From: Brevibacterium sp. HMSC07C04
Lineage (GTDB): Bacteria > Actinomycetota > Actinomycetes > Actinomycetales > Brevibacteriaceae
Reading direction: 5' to 3'
DNA length: 64,000 nucleotides
Assembly: GCF_001815905.1 (NCBI RefSeq)
Contig: NZ_KV823268.1
Location: 19,558-83,557, forward strand
Below, one piece after another: positions 1-9,289 of this stretch (within the stretch, counting starts at the first letter, position 1; every line of letters begins with the position of its first letter). Position numbers and translations under genes: made by a program. A model generated the notes under the pieces. It saw only the letters and a list, made by a program, of their open reading frames with translations. It ran no database searches and was not told the DNA's origin.

Positions 1-736
1 CGACCTGCGAGGAGTGCGGGTACCAGCCGGCGTCAACAGCAGCGCGCGAAGCACCCACGGCAGCGCCGATGGCGTCGGCGAACTGTTCAACCGGGCCGAA
101 GTCGCCACCGGTGCCGCGACCACCCGAAACAACGGCAGCAGCTTCGGTCAGGCTGGGACGACCCGAGGAGGCCTTTTCTTCCACAGCGGTGATCTTGGCG
201 GTCTTGGCTGCGTCTGATGCGGTGAAGTCAACAGCTTCCACAGCACCGGCGCCGGATGCTTCGGCAGCTTCGATCGAGTTGGGCTTGAGCAGGATGTGCG
301 GAACACCCTTGATGACCTTCGACTTGACGGTGTAGGCACCTGCGAACACCGACTGGGTGCCCTGGCCTTCGCCGTCGAGGTCCGAAACGTTGGTCATGAC
401 ACCCGAACCGGTCTTCGCGGCCGAGCGGGCCAGGGCTTCCGTGTTGTCGGCAGAAGCCGAAGCGAGAACGGCAGCCGGCTGACGCGATTCGACCAGCGAG
501 GCGACGAGCTCGCCCTGCGGGGCAACGAGGAACTCGGTCAGCGAAGCGTCAGATGCGACGAGGACCTTGGCGGCGCCGTACTTGGCGAGGTCAGCGGCAG
601 CGGTCTGGGCGTCAGCGTCCGAGCCGACGAAAACGGCGACGGGTTCGCCCAGCTGGGCGGCAGCCGTGAGGAGTTCGAACGTGGACTTCTGAACGGTTCC
701 GCCCACGTGGTCAACGAGTACGAGTACTTCAGACAT
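1..736 (-). CDS. etfA: Electron transfer flavoprotein alpha subunit (3' end outside window)
   Basis: Alpha subunit of the soluble ETF heterodimer, which takes electrons from acyl-CoA and other flavin dehydrogenases and passes them to the membrane quinone pool. Reading down from the ATG at 736, 245 residues are visible: the N-terminus MSEVLVLVDHVGG, an internal SGGRGTGG segment and then GASRAAVDAGWYPHSSQV, the hallmark start of the FAD-binding C-terminal domain. About 70-80 residues should lie beyond base 1. A GGAAG ribosome binding site precedes the ATG. It follows etfB by 33 bases, so the two form the usual etfBA operon. The family call is secure; the specific electron donors are not shown here. 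Confidence 0.95.
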   Translation of the reverse strand, partial: MSEVLVLVDHVGGTVQKSTFELLTAAAQLGEPVAVFVGSDADAQTAAADLAKYGAAKVLVASDASLTEFLVAPQGELVASLVESRQPAAVLASASADNTEALARSAAKTGSGVMTNVSDLDGEGQGTQSVFAGAYTVKSKVIKGVPHILLKPNSIEAAEASGAGAVEAVDFTASDAAKTAKITAVEEKASSGRPSLTEAAAVVSGGRGTGGDFGPVEQFADAIGAAVGASRAAVDAGWYPHSSQV

Positions 737-769
737 AAATCTTCCTTAGAGATTCGATATGGGCAGGGA

Positions 770-1561
770 TCAGACGAGTTTCTTCGAGGCGAGCCACTCG
801 ACGAGCTGGTTTCCGCCTTCGCCTTCGTCGGTGACGACTTCGCCGGCCTGGCGCGGCGGGGCGGCGGCGATTTCGACAACCTCGGTGTACGAACCGGCTG
901 CGCCGACTTCGCCTTCGTCGAGGCCGAGTTCGGAGAGCTCGTACTCTTCCAGGGGCTTCTTCTTAGCGGCCATGATGCCCTTGAAGGACGGGTAGCGCGG
1001 GTCGTTCGTCTGGTCGGTGACCGAAACGAGAGCCGGCAGCTGCACTTCGACGGTGCGCGACGAGGTGTCGCCGTCACGGCGGGTCTTGAGCGTCTGGCCG
1101 TCGAGTTCAGCTGCCGAAACAACTGTTGCGGCGGGCAGGCCGAGCAGTTCGGCAACCTGGGTCGGGACAACCGAGGTGTTGCCGTCGGTCGATGCGAAGC
1201 CGGTGAGGATCAGGTCGACCGGGCCCTCTTCTTCTTCGACCTTCTTGACTGCGGCGGCGAGGACCTTCGCGGTGGCCAGTGCGTCCGAGCCCGCAATGGC
1301 GTCGTCGACAATGTGAACACCGGAGTCGGCGCCCATCTGCAGGGCCTTGCGGACGGCGTCGACGGCGTCGTCCGGGCCGACGGTCAGGGCGATGACTTCG
1401 GCGTCGTCTGCGTCTTCGGCAAGTGTCAGAGCGAGTTCGACGGGGTATTCGTCGATCTCCGACAGCAGGCCGTCGCTTTCGCGGTCGACGGTGTTGTCAT
1501 CGAGGAATTCGGGATCGCCGGCGGCGTCCGGAACGTACTTCACAAAAGTAACAATCCGCAT
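770..1561 (-). CDS. etfB: Electron transfer flavoprotein beta subunit
   Basis: Beta subunit of ETF, carrying AMP and contributing to FAD binding. The product is 263 residues, normal for the family, beginning MRIVTFVKYVPDAAGDP. The nucleotide-binding DGNTSVVP stretch and the conserved RYPSFKGIMAAKKKPL segment are present. The ATG at 1561 is chosen over an upstream in-frame ATG at 1645 because AGGAAGG lies about 9-12 bases before it and homology begins there. It is followed by etfA on the same strand. Acyl-CoA dehydrogenases at 33.7-36 kb are plausible partners, but that is inference. Confidence 0.95.
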   Translation of the reverse strand: MRIVTFVKYVPDAAGDPEFLDDNTVDRESDGLLSEIDEYPVELALTLAEDADDAEVIALTVGPDDAVDAVRKALQMGADSGVHIVDDAIAGSDALATAKVLAAAVKKVEEEEGPVDLILTGFASTDGNTSVVPTQVAELLGLPAATVVSAAELDGQTLKTRRDGDTSSRTVEVQLPALVSVTDQTNDPRYPSFKGIMAAKKKPLEEYELSELGLDEGEVGAAGSYTEVVEIAAAPPRQAGEVVTDEGEGGNQLVEWLASKKLV

Positions 1562-1628
1562 GGGGTTGTCATCCTTCCTGAGGATTCGCGGTTTCCCGCG
1601 ATCTTCGGTTGTTCGAAGGTGCTGTTTC

Positions 1629-1641
1629 TTGATCGTATCAA
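1629..1641. promoter_or_regulatory. Palindrome TTGAT-N3-ATCAA upstream of etfB
   Basis: A perfect 5+5 base inverted repeat with a three-base centre lies 68 bases before the etfB start, beside A/T-rich runs (1641-1675). The position fits a repressor operator over the etfBA promoter. No regulator gene is adjacent, so the binding protein is unknown. Confidence 0.35.
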
Positions 1642-1729
1642 CCAAAAAACAAGGTTTTTCTTACCGTTTTGTCTAAATGAGCTGTGACGGGATCCTGTGG
1701 TGTGTTCCACATGCTTCCCGGGTGCTCCC

Positions 1730-2974
1730 TCAGATCCGCTCAAACACAGCGGCCAAGCCCTGCCCGCCGCCGATGCACATGGTTTCGAGCCCGTATCGAG
1801 CGTCGCGACGGTGCATTTCGTGCGCCAGGGTTGCTAGAATGCGCGCTCCTGTCGCACCGACCGGGTGGCCGAGCGAAATTCCGGAACCGTTGACGTTCAT
1901 GCGTGCGAAGTCGCTGGATTCGGGTGTTTCGCCTTCTGCGGGGAACTCCCCGAAGCCCCATTCGCGGGTGACCGCGAGCGCCTGGGCGGCGAAGGCCTCG
2001 TTGAGCTCTATGAGGTCCATATCGGCAAGTCTGAGGTCGGCCCGGCGCAGCGCCGCTGCTGTTGCTGGGACGGGGCCGATTCCCATCCGGGTGGGGTCAA
2101 CACCGGCCTGTGCCCACGACACCAGGCGCAGCATCGGCGTCAGGCCAAGCTCGTCTGCCTTTTCCCGGGTTGTCACGATGCAGGCGGCGGCGCCGTCGTT
2201 CTGGCCGGAGGCGTTGCCGGCTGTCACGGTCGCGCCGGTGTCCTGCCCGGCCATGATGGGCCGGAGCTTCGCGAGCTTTTCTTCCGAGGTGCCGGGCCGG
2301 ATGTGTTCGTCTTGTGTCACCTGGTGTTCTGGGCTCTTGCGGCCTGCGGGGATGGTGATCGGCACAGTCTCGTCGGCAAAGCGCCCGCCTTCGACGGCGG
2401 CTGCTGCCCGGCGGTGGGATTCGACGGCCAGGGCGTCTTGTTCTGCTCGGCTGACGCCGTAGTCGGCGCGGAGGTTTTCGGCGGTTTCGATCATGCCGCC
2501 GGGGACGGGATGGTTTTTGCCGCCTGCCGTGGTGCGACCGCGTGAGAGCCCGTCTTTGAAGCTGATGCCGGGTGTCTTCACGCCGAAGCGGATGTCTTCG
2601 GCGTAGAAGGGTGCGCGGCTCATGGATTCGGCGCCGCCTGCGATGACCACCGCGGATGCGCCGGTGGCGATTTCGCCTGCGGCCAGGAGCACTGAGTACA
2701 GGCCGGACCCGCAGCGACGGTCAACCTGCGAGCCCCCGGCGGTCAGGGGCAGCCCCGCGTTGAGGGCTGCCACGCGGCCCAGTGCAGGGGCTTCCATTGT
2801 GGGGTAGCAGTGGCCGAGGATGACACTGTCAACGGCTTCGCCGGGCAGCCCGGAAGCGCTCATCAGTCCGGTGATGACCTCGGATGCGAGGTCTTCGACG
2901 GGGATGTCCTTGAACTGTCCGCCGAAGGCCCCGACCGCAGAGCGGACGGGTGAGCAGATCACGATGTCGGTCAA
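1730..2974 (-). CDS. Thiolase (acetyl-CoA C-acetyltransferase family)
   Basis: Probably cleaves acetoacetyl-CoA or a 3-ketoacyl-CoA with CoA. The protein is 414 residues. Visible motifs: VDRRCGSG with the nucleophilic Cys at about residue 88, GGAESMSRAPFY, NVNGSGISLGHPVGATGARI with the active-site His, and CIGGGQG near the C-terminus with the second Cys. The start is taken as TTG at 2974 because AGGGG is five bases upstream and the protein then begins (M)TDIVICSPVRSAVG as expected; a longer frame to 3073 is rejected. It lies upstream of etfBA on the same strand and diverges from the TRAP operon. It could process acetoacetyl-CoA derived from the nearby carnitine pathway; substrate length is not resolved. 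Confidence 0.9.
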   Translation of the reverse strand: MTDIVICSPVRSAVGAFGGQFKDIPVEDLASEVITGLMSASGLPGEAVDSVILGHCYPTMEAPALGRVAALNAGLPLTAGGSQVDRRCGSGLYSVLLAAGEIATGASAVVIAGGAESMSRAPFYAEDIRFGVKTPGISFKDGLSRGRTTAGGKNHPVPGGMIETAENLRADYGVSRAEQDALAVESHRRAAAAVEGGRFADETVPITIPAGRKSPEHQVTQDEHIRPGTSEEKLAKLRPIMAGQDTGATVTAGNASGQNDGAAACIVTTREKADELGLTPMLRLVSWAQAGVDPTRMGIGPVPATAAALRRADLRLADMDLIELNEAFAAQALAVTREWGFGEFPAEGETPESSDFARMNVNGSGISLGHPVGATGARILATLAHEMHRRDARYGLETMCIGGGQGLAAVFERI

Positions 2975-3048
2975 TGAATCCCCTTGGAAGGTGTGCTGTG
3001 CTGCTCCCCACAATAGAGGGCCGGGAAACGCTGCGCGACACCGGGTTG

Positions 3049-3058
3049 AACGATCGTT
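3049..3058. promoter_or_regulatory. Palindrome AACGATCGTT in thiolase/TRAP divergent region
   Basis: A perfect 10-base palindrome, 75 bases upstream of the thiolase start and 166 bases before dctQ, within a 249-base divergent intergenic region. Its core ACGATCGT recurs at 11910-11917 before the substrate-binding protein gene. Candidate operator only. Confidence 0.25.
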
Positions 3059-3223
3059 TGAAACTGCGTGCAACTGTCAGCTGCGCACCCGGTCTGATCT
3101 GCAGACTCTGAGTTCATGTGACTTTTCGTCGCAGATAAAAACCTCGTCGAAGATGTTCCGCCCGGCCTGTTTGTCTGAAAGGATGTTCCCAGTTTCCGTC
3201 GGCCGCAATGAAGGGGTCTGCGC

Positions 3224-3817
3224 ATGGAACAGCTGTCGAAGCTGCTGAGCAGAGTGCTGAGCGTCATCACGGCACTCGTCATCATCACCATGATGCTGCA
3301 CGTGGTCATCAACGCACTCCTGCGTTTCTTCTTCTCCACTCCCATCTACGGCACAAATGAGATAGCGGGTTTCTGGTATCTGCCGGCTATCGCGCTTCTG
3401 GGCATACCCGTAGCCCAGCTGCAGCGCGAACACATTGTGGTGGCGCTCCTGCTGGACCGTATGAGTCCGCGCGCCGCAGGCTGGTGCATGCTGCTTGCGA
3501 ACTCGGCCACCGCGGCGGTGTGCGCCGGATTTGCGTGGTTTGGCCTGCAGCGCGCGCTTGAGCAGATGGAGCTCGGCGCGACCGCCGGGGTGACGACGAT
3601 CATCACGTGGCCGGTGTTCTTCCTCCTGCCTGCCGTATTCGGGCTGATGACGCTCATCTGTGTTCTCGAAGCGCTCAGCTGCTTCCGCACAGTCCTGTCG
3701 GACGATCCCGAGCAGATCTACGTGTCGGAAGCCGACAGGGAAATCGCAGAGGCTGAGCACACCGAAGCCGCCGAGCAGATTGAAGACGGCGCGAGCAGCA
3801 CGGAGGTCCGGCCATGA
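3224..3817 (+). CDS. TRAP transporter small permease (DctQ family)
   Basis: Small membrane subunit of a tripartite ATP-independent periplasmic-type transporter, which couples organic-acid uptake to an ion gradient. The 197-residue product has four hydrophobic segments (about residues 12-33, 45-62, 86-106, 124-146) and an acidic cytoplasmic tail, as is usual for DctQ. AAGGGG lies eight bases before the ATG. The stop overlaps the start of the DctM gene (ATGA), and the DctP-type binding protein gene follows, so all three components are present in one operon. Substrate unknown; TRAP systems typically carry carboxylates or sulfonates. Confidence 0.88.
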   Translation: MEQLSKLLSRVLSVITALVIITMMLHVVINALLRFFFSTPIYGTNEIAGFWYLPAIALLGIPVAQLQREHIVVALLLDRMSPRAAGWCMLLANSATAAVCAGFAWFGLQRALEQMELGATAGVTTIITWPVFFLLPAVFGLMTLICVLEALSCFRTVLSDDPEQIYVSEADREIAEAEHTEAAEQIEDGASSTEVRP

Positions 3818-5340
3818 CAATGACAACACCCCTGCCGGAAAAGGCCGGCCGTCCGCGGATCAGCGCGGGGCCCGGCACCTCGTTCCTTCCGCGCAACACG
3901 CGCTTCCAGCCGCGCAGCATGGGTGTCATGCTCGTCGGCACAGCGCTGCTGGCTGGGACAGTTGCTGCCTTCTTCCTGTCGCCGACCGCGCCGATTGCCG
4001 GCGCGTGGTGCATCGCGATGATGCTCGTGCTCATGTTCCTGGGTGTCCCCGTGGCAGCAGCGCTGGCCATCCCGTCGATCATCGGCGTCTACGGTCTTTC
4101 CGGGATCCCCGCAACCGTCAACATCCTCGCCACGACCCCCTACACGGCCACCGCAAAATGGACCTATTCGGTGCTGCCGCTGTTCATCTTCATGGGCATG
4201 CTCCTATCCCAGTCGGGGCTGACACAGAAGATCTACCGGGCCACCGACCGGTGGTTCTCGTGGCTGCCCGGCGGCCTTGCAATCGGCACAACGGCAGCCG
4301 GTGCCGGTCTGTCGTCAGTGTCAGGTTCGACAATCGGCATGACCTACGCCCTGGGCCGGGCTGCGATTCCGGAAATGCTGCGCGCAGGCTACGACAAGCG
4401 GGTGGCACTCGGCTCGGTCATTGTCGCCGGTCTTCCCGGCAACCTCATTCCGCCGTCCATCCTCCTGGTGGTCTACGCCGGAATCGCCTCGGTGCCGGTC
4501 GGCCCGCAGCTGGTGGCAGGTGCTGTGCCGGGCCTGCTGGTCGCAGTGTTCGTCGCAACGTTCATCCTGGTGCTCGGCATTGTGTCGCCGAAGCTCGTCG
4601 GTCGGGGCAGCGGCCCGGCTCCTTCTGCCACGTGGGCGCAGCGGCTGAGCTCACTGGGGGAGGTGTGGGGTTTCCCCGTCATCCTCGTAGTGCTGTTCGG
4701 CGGGATGTTCTCCGGGGCCTTCACCCCGACGGAAGCCGGTGCCGCAGCGGCTCTGACCGCACTCATCCTGACCCTTATCGAGCAGCGCGGGAACAGGCCC
4801 TTTGCCTGTGTTGCCCGGGCCGCGCTTGCCACGGTGAGCGCTTCTGCCGCGATCTTCTTCATCATGATCGGGGCCGAAATGCTCACCCGCCTGCTGGCCA
4901 TCACCGGCCTGGCTGAGATTCTCACCGGTTTCGTCACCGGCCTGGGGCTCTCACGCGTGGGCTTCCTCGTGCTGCTCATCGCGGTCTACCTGGTGATGGG
5001 CATGTTCTTCGACACCTTGGCGATGATGCTGCTGACAGTGCCGATCCTGCTACCGGCGGTCGAAGCGATGGGCGTGAGCGCGCTGTGGTTCGGGGTTTTC
5101 GTGGTGCTGCTCGGTGAGATCGGCATGATCACACCGCCGGTGGGAATCCTCTCCTACATCGTCCACACGATCGCCAAGAAGCCGGATGTCAACCTGGGCA
5201 CCGACATAACCCTGGGCGATGTTTTCCGCTCGCTCGTGTGGTTCCTGCCGATCCCGCTGCTCTTTTTGATCTTTATGATCGCGTTTCCGCAGGTCGCCGA
5301 ATGGTTGCCCGCTCTGCTCGAAACCGCAGGAGGACGATGA
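3814..5340 (+). CDS. TRAP transporter large permease (DctM family)
   Basis: Large membrane subunit that forms the transport path. 508 residues with about twelve to thirteen hydrophobic segments and the DctM-type regions GMLLSQSGLTQKIYRATDRW and GLPGNLIPPSILLVVYAGIA. The N-terminal 45 residues are hydrophilic, somewhat longer than typical. It overlaps dctQ upstream and dctP downstream by a few bases, so translation is likely coupled. Confidence 0.92.
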   Translation: MTMTTPLPEKAGRPRISAGPGTSFLPRNTRFQPRSMGVMLVGTALLAGTVAAFFLSPTAPIAGAWCIAMMLVLMFLGVPVAAALAIPSIIGVYGLSGIPATVNILATTPYTATAKWTYSVLPLFIFMGMLLSQSGLTQKIYRATDRWFSWLPGGLAIGTTAAGAGLSSVSGSTIGMTYALGRAAIPEMLRAGYDKRVALGSVIVAGLPGNLIPPSILLVVYAGIASVPVGPQLVAGAVPGLLVAVFVATFILVLGIVSPKLVGRGSGPAPSATWAQRLSSLGEVWGFPVILVVLFGGMFSGAFTPTEAGAAAALTALILTLIEQRGNRPFACVARAALATVSASAAIFFIMIGAEMLTRLLAITGLAEILTGFVTGLGLSRVGFLVLLIAVYLVMGMFFDTLAMMLLTVPILLPAVEAMGVSALWFGVFVVLLGEIGMITPPVGILSYIVHTIAKKPDVNLGTDITLGDVFRSLVWFLPIPLLFLIFMIAFPQVAEWLPALLETAGGR

Positions 5341-6641
5341 TGACACGCTCCCGCACGATGAGGACGCTCGCCGCGGTCTGCACCGCTGGAGCGGTGGTCC
5401 TGACCGGGTGCGCCGGTTCGGTTGCCGGCGGCGCACTGTCGGGGCAGGGTTCGGGCACAGGCTACGCCTACGGGGCCTCCAGGGACGAGGTGCTCGAAAC
5501 CATTGCAGACCTCCCGCCGGTCACGCTGACCTACCAGCCATCGGAAGCTTCGCCGAAGAACAAAGAGATCGCCTCGGCCCCGCGGTGGGTAAAAGAGGTA
5601 AGCGATCGCTCCGGCGGCAAGATCACCATCAAGATCATCTACGGACAGGCGATCGCAGGCTACGGCGAAGTGTTCGATGCCCTCTCCGACGGTCGCCTGG
5701 ACCTGGCCTACACGCTGCCGGCCTATCTGCCGCAGGAATTCCCAGCAGCCAGCGCGGTTGGAGACCTGCTGTCCGAAGCCGACCCGTCGCCGTTTGTCGG
5801 CGAGATGGTCGCCAACGCAGCCTCAACCGAGATCGGCTGGGCTTCGGGCAAGGTTCTGGAACAGTACGAAAAGAAAGGCGTGTACCCGCTAAACCCGGTT
5901 TCTGCCTCGGGAAGCTATTCAAGCCAGTGCAATACGGACGGCTTCGGAATCGACGACTACGGCGGCCGGCAGATCCGCGTGGGTGCGCGCTCGCAGGTCG
6001 GCTACGTCCAAGCGCTCGGCGGCACCCCGGTGTCCCTTGACTACACGGAAACCTACGAAGCCCTGCAGCGCAAGACAATCGACTGCACGCTGGGACAGAT
6101 GGTGCCGTCTGTGGAAGCCGGACTGTTCGATGTGGCGCGCTACACCGGATACCTGACCGACACCTCGGCTCCCCGGGCGGTGGGCGCTGTCATTGCCGGG
6201 CAGCGGTTCGCCACCTTGCCGCTGGCGTATAAGCAGATCATCTTCGACAGCTACGGCGGATCGTTCCAAGGCCAGATGGGCCGCTCCATCGGCGGCAATC
6301 ACGAAGCCGTCAAGAAGATCCGCGCCCTGGGCGGAACAATCGAACCGCTGGAAAAGCCCCTGCAGGACAAGCTCAGAGGATTCAACCGGGAGCTTGCCGG
6401 CAGCGTGGAAGAACAGGGTCTGCTTGAAGAGGGAACCGAGAAGCGCTTTGCCGAAGTGCTCGAAAAGTGGCAGAAAAAAGCGGAGGAGCTCGGCTACGCC
6501 GACGGCGGAGACTTCGGCACTATGGACCAGTGGTACGACCCTGACACGGACTATGTGCCCTTCGGCGAAGCCGTGTACGAAGAGGTCATCCTGCCGCACC
6601 GGCCCGGCGGCACCAGCGGAAAAGAAGACGCGAAGTCCTGA
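5337..6641 (+). CDS. TRAP transporter substrate-binding lipoprotein (DctP family)
   Basis: Extracytoplasmic solute-binding protein of the TRAP system. The start is put at ATG 5337 (or the adjacent ATG 5340), where AGGAGG is 3-4 bases upstream and the frame overlaps the DctM stop; the longer frame from 5238 lies inside dctM. The N-terminus carries a signal peptide with lipobox VVLTGC, so the mature protein should be lipid-anchored to the outer face of the membrane. The remaining ~410 residues have DctP-like features such as the ITIKIIYGQAIAGYGEVFDA region and SYGGSFQGQ. The ligand cannot be read from the sequence. Confidence 0.88.
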   Translation: MMTRSRTMRTLAAVCTAGAVVLTGCAGSVAGGALSGQGSGTGYAYGASRDEVLETIADLPPVTLTYQPSEASPKNKEIASAPRWVKEVSDRSGGKITIKIIYGQAIAGYGEVFDALSDGRLDLAYTLPAYLPQEFPAASAVGDLLSEADPSPFVGEMVANAASTEIGWASGKVLEQYEKKGVYPLNPVSASGSYSSQCNTDGFGIDDYGGRQIRVGARSQVGYVQALGGTPVSLDYTETYEALQRKTIDCTLGQMVPSVEAGLFDVARYTGYLTDTSAPRAVGAVIAGQRFATLPLAYKQIIFDSYGGSFQGQMGRSIGGNHEAVKKIRALGGTIEPLEKPLQDKLRGFNRELAGSVEEQGLLEEGTEKRFAEVLEKWQKKAEELGYADGGDFGTMDQWYDPDTDYVPFGEAVYEEVILPHRPGGTSGKEDAKS

Positions 6642-6652
6642 CTGAACGGCGA

Positions 6653-6681
6653 GGGGCGGTGTGCCAAGTGCACGCCGCCCC
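6653..6681. terminator. Hairpin between convergent TRAP and ABC operons
   Basis: A 12-base stem (GGGGCGGTGTGC with its complement, one G-U pair) and a 5-base loop sit between two convergent operons, 12 bases after the dctP stop. There is no strong T-run, so termination efficiency is uncertain. Confidence 0.6.
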
Positions 6682-6705
6682 CTGCCGTTGCTTCGGTCGC
6701 TGCCC

Positions 6706-8352
6706 TCAGAGAGTGGGGACATCCTCCAGGAGGGCTTTTGTGTAGGCGTGCGAAGGTGAGCGGAACACCTCGTCGACAGGACCGAAGTCGACGATCTCAC
6801 CCTTGTTGAGCACAGCAATGTCATCGGCGATGTGACGGGCGAGCGTGATGTTGTGGGTCACGAACAGCATCGCCAGGCCCCGTTCGACCTTCAGTCTGCG
6901 CAGCAGGCCGATGATCGAAGCCTGCACCGACACATCGAGGGCGCTTGTCACTTCGTCGCACACCAGCACGTTCGGCGCGTTGACGAGGGCGCGGGCAATT
7001 GCCGCGCGCTGGCGCTCGCCGCCGGAGAGGTCGCCGGGACGGCGATCGTAGAACGACCGGCCTAAACGCACTGCATCAAGGGCTTCTTCCACGTAGCCGC
7101 GGCGCTGCGCCGGTGAGAGGTCGCGGTTCATCTCCAGCGGAACCGTCAGAGACTCGCCGATTGTGCGCCGCGGATTGAGAGACGAGTACGGGGACTGGAA
7201 CACGTACTGCAGACCCTGGAGCTGTTTGACCGATCGTTTGCGCGTGCTGTTCGGCAGGACCTCACCGTCCAGGCTCACCGAGCCCGTGTAGTGGTCGATA
7301 AGACCCGCAATTGAACGCGACAGCGTGGTTTTGCCGGAGCCCGATTCGCCCAGGAGCATGGTGCAGCGGCCCGGTTCGAGTCGCATGTCGATGCCGCGCA
7401 GCACGGTGTTCGAACCGTATGCGAGCTTCAGATCCCGGACTTCGAGCACCGGGGCGGGCGTGGACGGGGTCTCCGCGGTGGTGGGGATGCCGCCGCTGGC
7501 GGTGCTCGCCTCGGTTCCGCCGATGGTCTTTCGGCCCGCCAGGTCCGGCACCGAAGCCAGCAGCCGCTGAGTGTACGGATGCTGGGGGTCGCGCAGCACC
7601 TGTGAGACGGGTCCCTCTTCGACGATGTCGCCGCGCAGCATGACGGCCACGCGGTCTGTCACGTCGGCGACCACGGCGAGGTCGTGGGTGATGTAGATTC
7701 CGGCAACCCCGTGCCGCTTGGTCATCTGCTGGATGGTGTCGAGCACGTGCGCCTGTGTGGACACATCCAGCCCGGTGGTCGGTTCGTCGAGGATGAGGAC
7801 ATCGGGGAACATGGCGAACGCCATTGCAATGCCGATGCGCTGCTGCTGACCGCCGGACAGCTGGTGCGGCCAGCGCTTCTGGTAATCCCTGTCCGATGGC
7901 AGCCCAACGTCTTCGAGGACTTCGGCAACACGGTCGGCCCGATCTTTCTCAGAATCGCCGTAGCCGTGGATGTCGAGGACTTCCCGGATCTGTTCGCCCA
8001 CGCGGATGGCGGGATTGAGTGAGAGCGCGGGGTCCTGCGGAATGTAGGCGATCCGCTCGCCGCGCAGAAACCGGGTTTCGTCATCGGTGAGCTCTTCCAC
8101 GACGATCTTCTCCCGGCCCTCGCGCGGTGGGTTGGGGTAGATCGTCGAAGTTCCGCCGGTCTGCACGAGCCCGGCGCGGAAGTGGCCCATGGCGGCAAGG
8201 CCTGCTGTGGTCTTGCCCGAGCCGGACTCTCCCACGAGCCCGAGCATTTCACCTCGGCGGACCGTCAGGTCGATGCCGTGGAGGATTTCGCTGCCGCCGA
8301 CGGCTTCGACGCGCAGTCCGCGCATTTCGAGGACATTGGGGTGTGTCGTCAT
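6706..8352 (-). CDS. Dipeptide/oligopeptide-type ABC importer, fused twin ATPase
   Basis: Energises the permeases encoded upstream. One 548-residue chain carries two ABC domains, equivalent to DppD and DppF joined: Walker A GESGSGKTT at 41-49, signature LSGGQ at 165, Walker B LILDE ending at 190, then a linker rich in Ser/Thr/Pro (272-300), second Walker A GESGSGKTT at 335, second LSGGE at 442 and VCDE ending at 467. The start ATG at 8352 shares a base with the preceding permease stop (TGATG); a longer frame to 8775 runs through the permease gene and is rejected. Last gene of the operon SBP-DppB-DppC-ATPase. Confidence 0.93.
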   Translation of the reverse strand: MTTHPNVLEMRGLRVEAVGGSEILHGIDLTVRRGEMLGLVGESGSGKTTAGLAAMGHFRAGLVQTGGTSTIYPNPPREGREKIVVEELTDDETRFLRGERIAYIPQDPALSLNPAIRVGEQIREVLDIHGYGDSEKDRADRVAEVLEDVGLPSDRDYQKRWPHQLSGGQQQRIGIAMAFAMFPDVLILDEPTTGLDVSTQAHVLDTIQQMTKRHGVAGIYITHDLAVVADVTDRVAVMLRGDIVEEGPVSQVLRDPQHPYTQRLLASVPDLAGRKTIGGTEASTASGGIPTTAETPSTPAPVLEVRDLKLAYGSNTVLRGIDMRLEPGRCTMLLGESGSGKTTLSRSIAGLIDHYTGSVSLDGEVLPNSTRKRSVKQLQGLQYVFQSPYSSLNPRRTIGESLTVPLEMNRDLSPAQRRGYVEEALDAVRLGRSFYDRRPGDLSGGERQRAAIARALVNAPNVLVCDEVTSALDVSVQASIIGLLRRLKVERGLAMLFVTHNITLARHIADDIAVLNKGEIVDFGPVDEVFRSPSHAYTKALLEDVPTL

Positions 8353-9287
8353 CACTGCTCCACATTCGTCGAGGCGGTGGCACGCGCAATTGCGTCCGCC
8401 AGCAGGTTGGTGCCGATCGTCAGAACCGCAATGGCGATCACCGACAGCAGAACGCCCCACGGCTGGACTGTCAGGGCGATTCGGTTTTCGTTGATCATCA
8501 GGCCCCAGTCGGCCTGCGGGGGCTGCATGCCCAGCCCCAGGAAGGACAGCGAGGCGATCGCGCCGATCGAATACGTCAGACGCAGGCCAGCTTCGACAGC
8601 CATGGGGCCGGTGATGTTCGGCAGGATTTCGCGGGCGATGATCTTCCAGCGCGGAACCGCGTACATTTCGGCCGCCCGGATGTAGTCCTCGCTGATGACG
8701 CTCAGGGTCGCCGAGCGGGCAACGCGGGCAATGCGGGGAGCGTGGGTCAAACCGATGATGAGCACGAGCACCCATCCGCGCGGTCCGGCAATTGTGATGG
8801 CAAACAGCGCGAACACCAGCTGCGGAACGGCGAGGAACACATCGTTGATGCGCATGATGAGCGAATCCACAGTGCCGCCGGTGTAGGCGGCGAGCATCCC
8901 GAAGACAGCGCCGACGGCCAGGCCGAGTGCGGTGGCCAGCACCGAATAGATGAGCAGCAGCAGACCGCCGGCCAGGAAGCGCGAGCCCACGGAGCGTCCG
9001 AGATTGTCGGTGCCGAACAGGCCGTGGTCAGAGAAGGGCTGGCCGATGAACTCATAGGGTGTGACACCCGTGATGGGCGCTGCCAACAGGGGGCCCAAGA
9101 GTGCCAGGGCGATGACGGCGGCGCTGATGATCACGCCGATCTTGCCCTCTCGCTGGGCCCAGATGCGCTTGAGGACGTGCGGGGGACGGCTGTGGGACTC
9201 TTTGATGTCGCCGTCGGCGTTCGATTCGCCCAGCGCCGCGTGTTCGAGCGCGCCGTCGGTCGGTGTGAGGTTCTGCGGAGCTGACAT
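8352..9287 (-). CDS. ABC importer permease, DppC type
   Basis: Second inner-membrane permease of the importer. 311 residues, with an N-terminal hydrophilic stretch, a first membrane segment (IGVIISAAVIALALLGPLLA) and the BPD-transport domain with the EAA-like loop RAAEMYAVPRWKIIAREILP. The ATG at 9287 is preferred to a GTG at 9293 because GAGGAA lies six bases before the ATG. It follows DppB with almost no gap and overlaps the ATPase gene by one base. Confidence 0.9.
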   Translation of the reverse strand: MSAPQNLTPTDGALEHAALGESNADGDIKESHSRPPHVLKRIWAQREGKIGVIISAAVIALALLGPLLAAPITGVTPYEFIGQPFSDHGLFGTDNLGRSVGSRFLAGGLLLLIYSVLATALGLAVGAVFGMLAAYTGGTVDSLIMRINDVFLAVPQLVFALFAITIAGPRGWVLVLIIGLTHAPRIARVARSATLSVISEDYIRAAEMYAVPRWKIIAREILPNITGPMAVEAGLRLTYSIGAIASLSFLGLGMQPPQADWGLMINENRIALTVQPWGVLLSVIAIAVLTIGTNLLADAIARATASTNVEQ

Positions 9288-9289
9288 GT

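Noticed and set aside
296..1687. 463-codon plus-strand frame opposite etfAB
   Set aside because: Antisense shadow of etfA and etfB; no recognisable domain, and the minus-strand products are full matches to ETF subunits.
8352..8775. Long N-terminal extension of the first twin ATPase
   Set aside because: The added residues are the permease gene read in another frame; the ATG at 8352 overlaps the permease stop as in the other importer.
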